Source of the DNA: Erythroxylum novogranatense
Taxonomy: Eukaryota > Streptophyta > Magnoliopsida > Malpighiales > Erythroxylaceae
Assembly: GCA_029891385.1 (NCBI GenBank)
Contig: CM057230.1
Location: forward strand, 55,097,414 to 55,161,413
Length of the DNA: 64,000 bases
Direction of reading: 5' to 3'
Shown here: piece by piece, positions 45,400 to 57,065 of the stretch
Position numbering within the stretch: the first letter of the stretch is position 1
Layout of the letters: each line of letters opens with the position of its first letter
Program-made: the position numbers and the translations under genes
Notes under the pieces: model-generated
What the model was told of the DNA's origin: nothing
What the model saw: only the letters and a program-made list of their open reading frames with translations
The model's database searches: none

Positions 45400-48300
45400 T
45401 CAGTTCTGAGCTCGAGAGCTCCTGAATAAAAGGAGTCCTAAACCACCAATTGCCAGTGTGCATATAAGTGGAACTCTAATGAGTTCAGTATCAACTGGTA
45501 TACTTTTCTTGCTTCTTCTTACTTGTTGGTGCCCTTTTCCTAAGCTCTCCCGAAGAATATTGGTCAAGTTATCCAACTGATGCATGATCTGACGCTGTCC
45601 CCTTGTAATACTAGAAAGCTGCTTCAAATAAAATTGACAATACAGCAAGAGGCATAAAGTCAATTCTTTGGATTTGAAGAAGACAAGAAAAGAAACTTGA
45701 GGTAACATCTATCATTCTCAATCTCTATCTCTTATTTGCTATACTAGGAAAATTGGGCTTTTGTATCGAGGGTATAGTCACTTAGTCAGGAAGGAACCCA
45801 TGTGCCACTGAACCTTTATTGGTTTAGTCGTTCTGTTTATTCAATTGCACATCCCATTCCAAAAGCCTCTTCCCAAATGGTGCAGTCTGATAACCCAGCT
45901 CCTCATAACCATTACAAACAATTAGTTCAAGTAATTAAAACATAAATGGGGTTGGTCATATTACCTGCTCCATTAAAGGTGATTCCTTGCTCAACTGGGA
46001 TGAAGATAAGGACTTGGACATTTTTGATCCAGTCAAGGAACCATTCCCTAAATTTGAGATGAAATAAGCAGTTGGGGCAGAGCCATTGCATGCTTCAGCT
46101 TGGAGGGTCATGTTATGTTGACTAGATGAAGTATTTGTCATAACTAACTTGGAATTTAGCTCTTCAATATGCGTAGTGAACTCATCCATTCTATCATTTA
46201 GGTATGACATTTGTTCTGAAAGCTGATTAACCACTCCCTGCAGAACATATTGGGAAGAAGTGAAGAAGGAATTAACAGAAACAGGACTTCAAAATCCTAA
46301 AGGTTCATAGCACTTGAAAAATAGAAAACAGCAAGCAACAAGGAATCTGACATGCCTGGTTTGCAAGAGCTGTTGATGACTCGAAAATTCTACCATTGTC
46401 CCTTCGAACTTTCACCCCGAGACCAGTAATCTTGGACAAGTTTTTGTCCCTTTGAGTTGAGTATGAATGTGACATTCCACTATAATGTGCAATTACTATT
46501 AAGGCACCATCTTGTACAGAAATAGAAAATGATGAAAAACAGAAAGTACAAGCAGAATATAAGCCACTGATCTAGCACTGCCTAGAGTTATGTGAGACTT
46601 GGATTAGTATATGGCACCTTTTGGCATTTGCAGTTCTCATGGAAATTCTATCTGCAGTGTCACAGAAAAATGGTTCCTTGGGGGTTGCAACCAAATCCTC
46701 GTATTTCGTTTTTAGGTCATCTGGCAAAGCCTGCATAATAATCAAATCAGCGACCACCTCCACAAAGTAAGGCACCACATGCATTGTATATTATCATACC
46801 ATAACGTCATTCACAAGTTTTTCCAGTTGGATCTGTTCAATATAGGTTCGTGGGATGTATGACCCCTCCAAACCTAGCTGCATAGCAATGTCTCTTACTA
46901 CCAAGCGATCTTTTCCTTGCACCTTTTCAAAGAAAAAGTAAGAACACGAGCTTGAAATCATTACATAACAAGATAAACATTCGCAAAGAGCAAAGAGCAA
47001 TATTAGCAAGTACAGCCTGCATCTTCACATTGAGATCGTAAAAGGTCACAACATCCACCAAGTAAATCTTAGTTGCCACATATAAACATAACTTTACCAG
47101 TTATTAGGGTTCGGATAAGGGCCCCATTCCAGGTAATGACATAGGAAAGAAATAATCATTTCATAAGAATCAAAGAACAAATAGTTTTAGGGTATCTTTT
47201 TTTTTTTCTTAAACAACCAATTCCTATGCATGTTCAAGCGGGTTAACCAAACAGGAAAAACATACAAACTTTTTGCAAGCTTTAGTCATTAAAGAAAACA
47301 TACCGTAGCAAGAAATTTAGGCAACCACACTTGAAATATATGAGAAATAAAAACATGGGAAATTATCAATTACTCAAAAGTTGTCTGATAACAATGATTT
47401 TGGCATAGTACCTGAATATACTGCCGACTTAACTGATCGAGCCAATCAATTTTCACACACACTCTATCATCAGAAAAAACATGGCTACTTCTTTTTAGGA
47501 TGGTAGCGATTGTGTATCCTAGGGTCATTAGACCACCAAGAAGCCGGACACTGACTTCAAAAGTGATCCTCGGCGAGATGACAAACGGAACATCTGTCAC
47601 CCATTCCTACATTTGGCAATTTTAGCAAATCAAACAAAAGCAAGCACTATTAGGACTCTCCTGATGATGTTTCTACAGAAATACCTAAACCTTTTACGTG
47701 GTTGACAATACTTTTACAATTGAACTCTACCATTTTAGGGCCGATTACCTAAGAGAACTTGCAGATTTAGATACATGTTATACATAACTTCGAAGCAGCT
47801 GTTTCCAATTAATACAAGTGAAGATAACATGCTTGAAAAATGTTCCCATATGCTTCCTAGTGGAAGAAAATTAGTTACGTAGATGTCAGTCATTTTGAGA
47901 TGGAAGTGCCATCTAAAAGCTTATCACTTTTAAATTAGTTGTACAGACAGGGACAACTGACCTTTTGTGCATAATGAGTTCTTAAAAGTATTTTGACCAT
48001 TTGGAAAAGCATGTAGCTACCATAGCTGTAATTTAGAACAAATGAAATTCTGAGGCAAACCTCAAACATAAGATTGTACTTTCCATCTTTGTTTCGCATC
48101 CTCAGATAAGATTGACAGGACTCTGGATCTTCACCAGGTGGTAAAAGATATATATCATATGTCTCCTCTTTTGCCTCTTTATGTTCTTGAGATAGAACAG
48201 CCTTGATACGATCCGTTGCTAATTTCCTTGCTGACTACATAAAAAGAAATACTACTATGTCAAAAGAGACAAATTATGGAAGAAGCAATAATCAAAACCA

Positions 48301-50004
48301 TCAAAATCATGAAGCGAAATGCTATCCAAGAACAATAAGATAAAAACAAACCACTGGCAGATAAGAGTAACATATGACCTTTAATATATAAGTAGGACTT
48401 TGAAATCCTGTGAATGGATTAAACTTGTTTATGATTTTTATATGAGCTGTTTGCAGATCTGGCTCAATAAAAGCTTTGTACATAGGATACACCTGCACAA
48501 GAACATGAAGCTCAGCAGTAGAAAAACATGCAAAAGCACCCACAAGAACTTTGACAAATGATACAATTATAGTTAACTAACTGTTTCAGATATCTGCTGA
48601 ATTATTTCCTCAGGTTCTTGACCAGCACGTTGGATATCACGTAAAACTCGCTTCACAAGGTCAAAATGAACACCCCCCTTTACAGACACACGCAGATTTA
48701 GTAAAGGTCGCAACTTTTCACTCAAAGCATAGATTCCTTCTATAATCACTAGTCGAGAAGTTGGGACCTCAAGCGTTCTATCATACAATTACATTATAAT
48801 TAGATAAATTTGTCAAGATAATGAAGCTACGAAAAAAATACAATTTCACAATTAAGAACATAAATAGGAGATGAAGCATTATGAAGAACAATAATCATGA
48901 AAAAAGATAACAGCATAAGGACTGGAGCAGGATTCAACCTGTATCCTATACGGGAGCTAGATTTGAAATCATAGATTGGAACCTCAACCGATTTTCCTTC
49001 CTTTAAATCCTGGACATTCTTGAGCAATGTAACGTAGTCGGTCAATCGTGGATCTGTTTCAAAAGAACGTTAGAAGCAAATAACAAGAATAAGACAAAGT
49101 CCAGATCCACTTCGAACCATCAAACTGCCATGAAAAACGATTCTGAACTTTTGCAGTACCTAGTAACAACTTAACAATCAGCTTTAAACATGCTCAGAAC
49201 AGATAAAGCACCCATCTACATAGCATGATTGAAGTACATGATACATTTATAATAACTAAATCTGTAAATTTGTAAAGCCACATAACAGCAGAAAAAACTT
49301 AATCACACATCTCATTGTATCGAAATGGCACATAATAGTCAGAAACAACCAGGCAGAAATATAACATCAACTAGCATGAAAGTTTGTCATTGTCAAACAT
49401 GTCCAATTTCTACTGGAGGGCAACAGTTTAGACATTAGTTGGTCTCGCACTAAAGGAAGGCCCGAAGATAATGACGGTGGTGTGAATAAATCCAGAGGCA
49501 ACAAACAGAGCAATCATTTACTGCTTCTTGTGGTAAGAAAAAACATTTGATAAAACAGTTGCACAACAGCAAAAATACCCAATAAATAAATAAAAGTTTC
49601 ACCTATTGCAAAGGCACACAAAAATATAACAATTCAAAAGGAAGTGTCAAGTTAAAATCAAGATTACCATCAAAATTGCCATCAACAATGCGACTAGAGT
49701 CATTATAGTCGTCCATTGAAATCACCGCAATGCTGGGCATGAAGTTGAGTATCTTTTCAGTGAAAATGGTTTTCCCAGCCCCTGAAGGACCAGCTAAACC
49801 GACTAATACTATTCCTTCATTCTTTTGGGCTAACAACTGACATGCACGGATAAACACAAAAAACCCCTTCTCAAATGACAAAGTATATTGAATTGGAACA
49901 ATCTCATATTTATCAGAGTCCTTCCTTTTAACCAGCCTCACTTGGTCCTTTAGTAGACCCTGCCTCTTTGAATGTGCTTCAGCACCAGAAGTGTCTTGCG
50001 CCAT
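45400..50004 (-). CDS. TTM1/TTM2-like protein: P-loop uridine kinase-like domain + CYTH domain + tail anchor
   Basis: Eleven coding exons, 660 residues: 50004-49668, 49053-48939, 48777-48582, 48492-48379, 48234-48061, 47606-47412, 46922-46800, 46730-46618, 46479-46356, 46237-45965, 45618-45400. All junctions keep frame. Domains: P-loop kinase-like, with Walker A GLAGPSGAGKT (69-79), MDDYNDSSRIVDGNFD and IIEGIYALSEKLRPLL; CYTH/triphosphate tunnel region (YDIYLLPPGEDPESCQSYLR, RNKDGKYNLMFEEW, ISPRITFEVSVRLLGG); a coiled-coil-like stretch (LSEQMSYLNDRMDEF...IEELNSKL); and a C-terminal hydrophobic anchor (LICTLAIGGLGLLLF). This matches plant TTM1/TTM2 in order and length. In Arabidopsis these are tail-anchored pyrophosphatases linked to senescence or immunity; TTM1 versus TTM2 cannot be told from this alone. 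Exon 9 has a GC donor. No disruption is seen. Confidence 0.93.
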
Positions 50005-51225
50005 CAATAAAATAATTGAATTCCTCTATTGAAAAAAAGAACCAACAAATAGGAGAGACCAGAAACAATAGTCCCTGGGCTGACGGCAGCTGCAAAGTAT
50101 CAGATATTCAGTTGAAATGACTGCATTTCAATATGCATAGCATCCCTTCCTACAAAGCTCTGTTAAAAAAAGATACAGGGACACATTACGTTGCAGGACA
50201 ATTAGAAAAAGTACATCACTGATGGCAACATCCAACTTCGTGAAAATACAGAGAGTGCAAGCTAATTTAATCAATAGAGAACTTCGAATTCAAAAGTAAG
50301 CTTCCATCTTAAAACACTATCCCCTAACAAAAGCATTCTTTTTCTACAAGTGCCTGAGGATAAGTAATTGATTGACCAAAAACTGTAAACATCTTTTTGA
50401 AAAGAAAATAAGAAAAATAATCCATTGAACTGCCTATCTTAAGTAACGCTTATTTCACGAGTCAACTAGTGATGCATAGGAATTCATCATAACAACTCAA
50501 AACGCCTTCACAACACGAATACTCACAGCTTAAACATCCACACAATATAGAAGTACTGGCAGAAGAATAACTATAGAAACAATGGATTCATATTGTGGTA
50601 TCAAATTATGAGAACACAGAATTGTTGCGTCCGGATAAAATACACTTCAATATCTGCTCCAATTACTTGCTTTTGCGCAATCTAAAACCGACTTCAAATA
50701 AGAATCATACCAGGGAATTCGCTTTTAAAAGCACAATAGACTACCGACGATTTTGACACTTGGGACATAAAAAGCTTGAAAAGCAAAAGAAGAAAAAAGA
50801 AATCGACTGAAGAATACATCACATAAATAAGGATATGTCACAAGAAAATCAACATAAACACGAATGAGGAAGAAGTAAAATCCAGAAAACAGGGGGAGCA
50901 CTTGAGCTGAAACCACTCGCACGGATCGAAAACAACAACAAAAGCCAAAAGAGACCGTGTTTGTCAAACAAGGAAACCCAATGATCAAAACAAAAACGAC
51001 TCAAGAGGAGAAAATGGAACGTAGAGCAATGCTCAGAAGCCAAAACCGATCAACATTACCAGAAGAACAGCAAAGAGGGGATTAGGGGGAGGAGTAACCG
51101 AATGAGGGCGAGTTGAGAGTTACAAATGGGAACAGAATCAGAGTGGCGACTGCGATTGATAGGCATAAGAAGTATGTTATAGCGACTTGGAGCCAGCCAG
51201 GACGGCTTTCGAATATATACATATG
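50005..51225 (-). promoter_or_regulatory. 5'UTR, 5'UTR intron and promoter of the TTM-like gene (inferred)
   Basis: Just upstream of the ATG the minus strand has a pyrimidine run and TTCAATAG (about 50023-50030), a good splice acceptor, leaving 18 bases of 5'UTR on the first coding exon. A candidate donor TTCTG|GTAATG lies at about 51060. A TATA-like GTATATATTC is at about 51213-51222. This suggests transcription start near 51185, a 5'UTR exon of about 125 bases and an intron of about 1.0 kb. Small frames within 50725-51043 are not credible coding. Confidence 0.5.
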
Positions 51226-53194
51226 GAAATAGATATTTTGTTTCCTTTTATGGTACAAGGAGCAAAGGAAAGTGATCTTTATTATTTAAAGTTTAAACTA
51301 TGTCTGATATGGAGATAAAGTTGAGTTATTTTATCAATATCTTTTAAAAATATTGTTTTGGTTTTGAAACTATGCCAATTTCGTATGTTGGAACGTAAAA
51401 GAGAAAGCTCAACTTTTCTTAATTCTATTTTAGATTGGCTTCGTCAATAAAAAGACCAAAAGATTGGTTGACCACACATGTAGTTATCTAAATTGATTGG
51501 AACAAGAATTAAAAAGAGAACCCCCCAGTACGGTAGTACCAATCACACAGGCTCGTATTCCTCCTGACCGGGGACTGGATTGAAATTCTGTGCTTGTTTT
51601 GGTACGGTGGGGCTGACAAGAACCCAGTCGCCCTTTCTTTTATTTTTTTTAATTTTGTACATGATACTTGTATTGTACTCCCCATTTCATTTCATACAAG
51701 TTTCCCAATTAAACTATTGCATTTTCAATGTTTGTGAGGCTAGGCAATTCAAGATAGGAACATTATACCTGATTGTGGTTGAGCCAAATTTCCAAAAGCA
51801 AGTTGCATGCCTTTCGGCTTTGGGACCTTATCTTGACAGCCACTGTTTTTCAAATATTTTATATATAGCTTCATGCGTGAGTGTGTGTACTACTACTAAC
51901 CAATAGAACATGACCTTGTCTTACTTGGATTCCAAAGAACACAGGAGATCCTCTGGCCATGCACTTTATCTCTTTCTAATTCCACATTTAATTATATTCA
52001 TTTTAGCTACTTACCGGAGGCTTTAATTATATTCATTTTAATATTCTATTTTTTTAAGGACGTTATCAGTTTATAATCCTTTTTTGTTGACTTTTAATTT
52101 TAGTTTTTCAAATAATTCCAGACCAATTCAACAAGAATACAATGGCTGTTAACTGTAACCTAACCCCATGACTCTATTCTTTGACTTGTGAAAATGACAA
52201 GATAACAACCTTAATACGTGGGCCAATTGTCGTATAATCACTATGTTGTTGTTTCCTCGTCTATTTCCGATTCTTTATCAGGACCATCTCTACGCCGCGC
52301 TAGCTGTTCTTTTCTGCTTTTTCAGAACTTCACTTGTTAGTATAAAATCCATAGCACATAGTCAAAGGAAAATTTTGAGGCCAACACTAAAAATCTCCAC
52401 ATCTATGTCACAGTAGCTACAGTCTATAGATAGAGTATTGTCACATGGCATCTCACAACAATGTAAGATTTGCCGTATAAGGGAGAGTTAGACTACACAA
52501 CCACCGAAAGTTGCAACTTCTAAGTTTCTCTCTTCCCAAAGTAAACCAGAATTACTCCTCAATCTCGAATTTCAGTAACATTGATGTCCTTAAAAAAAAA
52601 AAAAGGAATTATAGAAGAGAAAGTACATTTATACATCCTTCAACCGTCCAAAATACAAGTCAATATAAACATAAGTTATTTAACTCAAATATCTAAAAAG
52701 AAACACATCATTATACTCCTATATGATAAGATGTTTAACTAACAAAATAAGTAATTTTGAATTAATTTCTTGAATATATAAAAAAAAATAGGTAGTTAAC
52801 CAATAATTAGTTCTAATTAACTTAAGATGATAATTGAATCTTGCAATTATAATCTCATTAAGATATTATATTGGATATTGAGATCTTAAAATATCTTATA
52901 CAGATAAATTGTTATAAATGTAAGCGTTAGTTATCACAACAAAGATCCTAAAAATATATTATAGGTTAACAATAGATAAACGATTATCTTAATTAAATAT
53001 TTAACATGTTTTAATAATTATTCTTGAATTTTTTATTATTAAACTACTCTACTTGGAGTAGAAATAGCAAAGCAACTTAAAAATACTCCCTTACTTAATT
53101 ATAATAAAATCGTCCATGTTTTACGAGGAATAATGCAAACATTATATAAGTGATTAAAAAGGGTGAGGTGGGATTTTAGATAAGGAAAGTTACA
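51226..53194. other. Intergenic stretch upstream of the TTM-like gene
   Basis: No gene or element recognised. The frame at 51580-51906 has no recognisable domain and sits in ordinary upstream DNA. Confidence 0.45.
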
Positions 53195-54545
53195 AAGCCC
53201 CGTTTTGTTCACGAAAAATAAATTTGGAATAAAACTCTTTGAAAAATAAATCTATGAAAAGTAAAGATATTTACATATTTTGATACTTATAAGAATTTTA
53301 ATAAGAACGTTAGGTAGATTTTATTATAGTGTTTGGTATACAACAATATTTTATAAAATGTAATTTAATTTTAACTTATGTTTTCAATTATATCCTACAA
53401 ATCGAAAAAAATTTAAATCAATAAATAAAGAAAATATGAACTCAAGATTGTCGATTGAAACTTCTAAACAAAAATATTCAAAATCCTACTAACGGGAAAA
53501 CAATAAAAATAGTTAAAGACAATATTATGAATTCCAATATGTATCGTATCAAACTAAAATCGGTACGAAACAAAAGATGGGTCGTACCGGATTTAAATAC
53601 TGATCGATACCAGTTTGTTTTGGATAGTATTGGAATACCGACCAATATCGAAAATTTTTAAAAATAGGAGAGATGTTTTTGTAAAATTTTCAAAAAAATT
53701 TAAAATTTTCCTCCCTTCCTCTTATCTCTTCTACCCCTTTTTTTCAAAGTCTTTTAATTAGTTATTTTATTTATTTAAACTTTTATAATTATTGTGAATT
53801 TTAATTTTTGTTTTAAAATAATAATAAATATTTTATTACTAATAATAATTATAAATTAAATAAAACTTAAAATAAATTATTTTATTTAAATTTATTTTAA
53901 TATTTTATATAATATTTATTAATAAAGTATTAATGAAAATATTTTATTTTTAAAATAAATAATTTATAAATTATTATTTATAAATTAATAATTATTTTAT
54001 ATATTTTAATTATTAAATTAAATTTTATTTGAAATTTATATATTTTAACAATATATTTTAAATTTAATTATATTGATTAATAAAATTAAATTAAAATTGT
54101 GATTATTATTTATTATTATGATATTTGGAAACAGAGTTAAAACATACAATACAATTGTATAATATGACAATGGACTATTTTGTAATTTTTAAAACAATTT
54201 AGGGACTATTTCATAAATTTAAAAAATATGGTACTAAATTCGGTACAGTATTCATAAAATTCGTTAAAGATGAGGTAAGATTTTATAAAAGAGTTGTCGT
54301 AGAGTTAAGAGAGAAGGAATGATTAAATTGGCTAGCGTATTTTTTAGATTAAATTCCTGAGAAAAATAATCTAAATATCAAGGAGGTGCTGGAATTTAAA
54401 ATCCAAGTAAAGTGGTACTATTTTCTCTAGATTGAGAAAATTTTTACTTTCCTAATTATTAAAAAAAATGAACCAAACGTAATAATATAATTTTAAAAAA
54501 AAAGATTACTTTTCCAAACAAAAATCTATGTCAACCAAATAAGGC
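53195..54545. mobile_element. Possible non-autonomous DNA transposon, about 1.35 kb
   Basis: The left edge AGCCCCGTTTTGTTCACG and the reverse complement of the right edge (GGCCTTATTTGGTTGACAT) are similar imperfect inverted ends with the G-rich GGCC..TTTGGTT style of plant hAT/MITE families. Between them the DNA is extremely AT-rich and non-coding apart from a GGTACG/CGGTAC-containing patch at 53560-53650. No clean target-site duplication. Confidence 0.3.
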
Positions 54546-56299
54546 CAAAACGATTTCCTTATTAGAATAACATAATTATAATTTCTACTTGGATACTTAA
54601 AGCATCAATGACTAAAGAGGTATCTTTTTTTTTAGTTGCCTACGGGATATTTTAGGAATGTCTCGATTATGAGAAGATACCTTTAAGTTATCCACACTTA
54701 GACTAATCCTTGCTTGAGTAGAGTAGGTCCTTTATGGGAGGTAAAATTCTGACCTCAAATTTTAAGTGACTGTATATATGAGGACGATTTAAACTCGTGA
54801 TCTTACTTAAATCAGAAGAACTCCTTACCAATTTACCTGCGTCTTGGAGTTATAAAGAGGTATCTTTACTTCCTACCAAAACGTGGAAATAACCTTTTGT
54901 AAGAAAAGCACATCATTTAAAAATGTTAATTACAAAAATAATAAAGAAAACTAATTTTTCATAAAATAATAAATAATTATTAAATAAGACCTAGGCTAGG
55001 TTTGATCTATAAAATAATAAGTAGTAGCAAATTTTTAAATACGTTTCTTATCTTTGATTGAAGTGATGAATTTAAACTCTATTAGAAGAGGAAGGAGAGA
55101 ATTGGTCCCACATTTTTAGGCTTGCACGTTCTTTTATCAAAACGTATTTGACCCAATCTTCAAGCGGTCCCCTTCTCACCCTATTATTCTTCGTCATTTC
55201 GTACTTCTCTTTCCAACACGATGTTACGATTTATCAATTCACACTCTTCTTTTCCTTTCAAGCTCGGAAGGATCATTGTTATTATTGGACCCCAACGGTT
55301 GATGGGACACTGTGATAAGTCAAGTGCCTGGACAGAATCTGTTCTATTCAAAGCAAAGAACTTATTACTATTGGACCAAACTTGCTTCATATGTAACACG
55401 ACACGACTAATAATATTTTCTAAGCGCCTCAAAATTTCTTGATAATAACTTTCCTGTCCTATTCGTGAATTTATTTTGAGGTTAATGAATAAAGGAGTTA
55501 CCTGATTAGTAAATAGTGAAAATGTATAATAAATGAATAAAGGAGTTACCTGATTAGTAAATAGTGAAAATGTATGATAAACATAATACTTAATACTTTT
55601 GTAAATATTGCAACATTGTAATTAACTTAAAATTGATTTTACAAGCCACACTGATACTTCCTTCTCATTTCGTAGGAACCTCAATTTTACTTATATATAA
55701 AGGTTGGATCAAATTAGCTCTAATTTTAAAAATTATATTCCATTATTATTATTAATTTTAAAATAATAAATAAGTTTTTATGAAATCAAAATCAATTTAA
55801 AATGCTAAAATTGTAATTATTGGTATACTTTTTTAATTTTGTGCATATTAAATATGAATTTTAATATAATATGAAAGTAATATATTTACTAACTCCAAAT
55901 ACCTAAATAAAGCATTATGACAAATTAATGCTCGCGTGCACACACTAATATATGTGTTTGTGTAATAGAGGATATGTAATTGAGTTATTCTTAATTCACT
56001 TCAACCGTTTAAAAAAAATGCATCAAATAACATATTTTGATAAAATAACTCTAATTTTAATAAAATAAATATTATATTGATGATAAACTTTTCAATATCT
56101 ATGTAATCCTAGTGACTTCATATGCCTAATATATGTATCTTGAAATTTTGGTTTTATCATTGTATTTGCCACCATATCGCGTTTATATATATATTTATGT
56201 TCACGTCTCCTCATGCAACTATATCTTTCACATAATTTACTTGTTATCTATATGCTTGGTTTTACAACAAAATTTAGGATCCTTTGTATGATTAATTAT
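54546..56299. other. Intergenic AT-rich stretch
   Basis: No gene seen. Contains the 48-bp tandem duplication listed separately. Confidence 0.45.
55484..55579. repeat. 48-bp tandem duplication
   Basis: AATGAATAAAGGAGTTACCT... occurs at 55484 and again at 55532, the two copies differing by about one base. A recent local slippage or duplication product. Confidence 0.9.
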
Positions 56300-56896
56300 T
56301 GCTTGACAGTTATAGTTGATTATTAATGGATCATCCTCGCTTGGAGTAACCCCCAAACTAACTAAGAATTGTCTAAGCCACACAACTTCTTATACTGTTG
56401 CTAAAGATGTTATAAATTCAGCTTCCATTGTGAATAAAGCAACAAATGATTATTTCTTGCTTTTGTAGATATAACATCATTATTATGTAATAAAACAAAT
56501 TTAGAAGTAAAATTTCTTTCATCTAATTCTCCTCCCCAGTCTACAATTGTATGCTCTTGTATACGGAGGTCATTTGTAGCACTTCCTTATTCTAGGGTAC
56601 ATACCGGAGCACCCTGAGGACATTCCAGTGCATAAACTATGATAATGACACATTACGCTCAATCACAACATTCACATAGTATGACATCATCTATCTTAAT
56701 TCTCTTATAAACATCATAAGGAAAGTCACAATTTTTTTAATAAAAATCATTGTGAATAAAGCAACAAATGATTATTTCTTACTTTTCTAGATATAACACC
56801 ATTATTATGTAAGAAAACAAATCTAGAAGTAAATTTTTTTTCATCTAATTCTCCTCCCCAGTCTACAATTGTATACTTTTGTATACATAGGTCATT
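56300..56896 (-). pseudogene. Copia RNase H remnant, left of E4 (with tandem duplication)
   Basis: The minus strand reads VDWGGELDERNFTSKFVLLH around 56545-56500, then a QWKLNL-like piece in place of the TMEAEF motif, then VWGLLQARMI-like text, the C-terminal RNase H of a copia element. It continues across E4 at 60668. Part of it, together with the E4 end, is tandemly duplicated with a period of 322 bp (56426-56747 and 56748-about 57065). Confidence 0.75.
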
Positions 56897-57065
56897 TGTA
56901 ACACCCCCTTACCCTAGGGTACATACCGGAACACGCTGAGGGCATTCTACTACGTAACCTATGATAATGGCGCACTACGTTTAATCACAACATTCATATA
57001 ACATGGCATCATCTATCTTAATTCTCTTATAAACATCATAAGGAAAGTCGCAATATTTAAAAAAA
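56426..57065. repeat. 322-bp tandem duplication spanning the E4/copia boundary
   Basis: Unit 1 (56426-56747) and unit 2 (56748-about 57065) each run from CATTGTGAATAAAGCAACAA through the copia RNase H remnant, the TCATT site and the first roughly 165 bp of the E4 LTR. The duplication therefore happened after the E4 insertion. The units now differ at many sites, so it is old. Confidence 0.85.

Noticed and set aside
50725..51043. Minus-strand frames upstream of the TTM-like start as an extra coding exon
   Set aside because: Phe/Leu-rich without domain; the position and splice-like signals fit a 5'UTR intron, and the N-terminus at 50004 already matches the family start.
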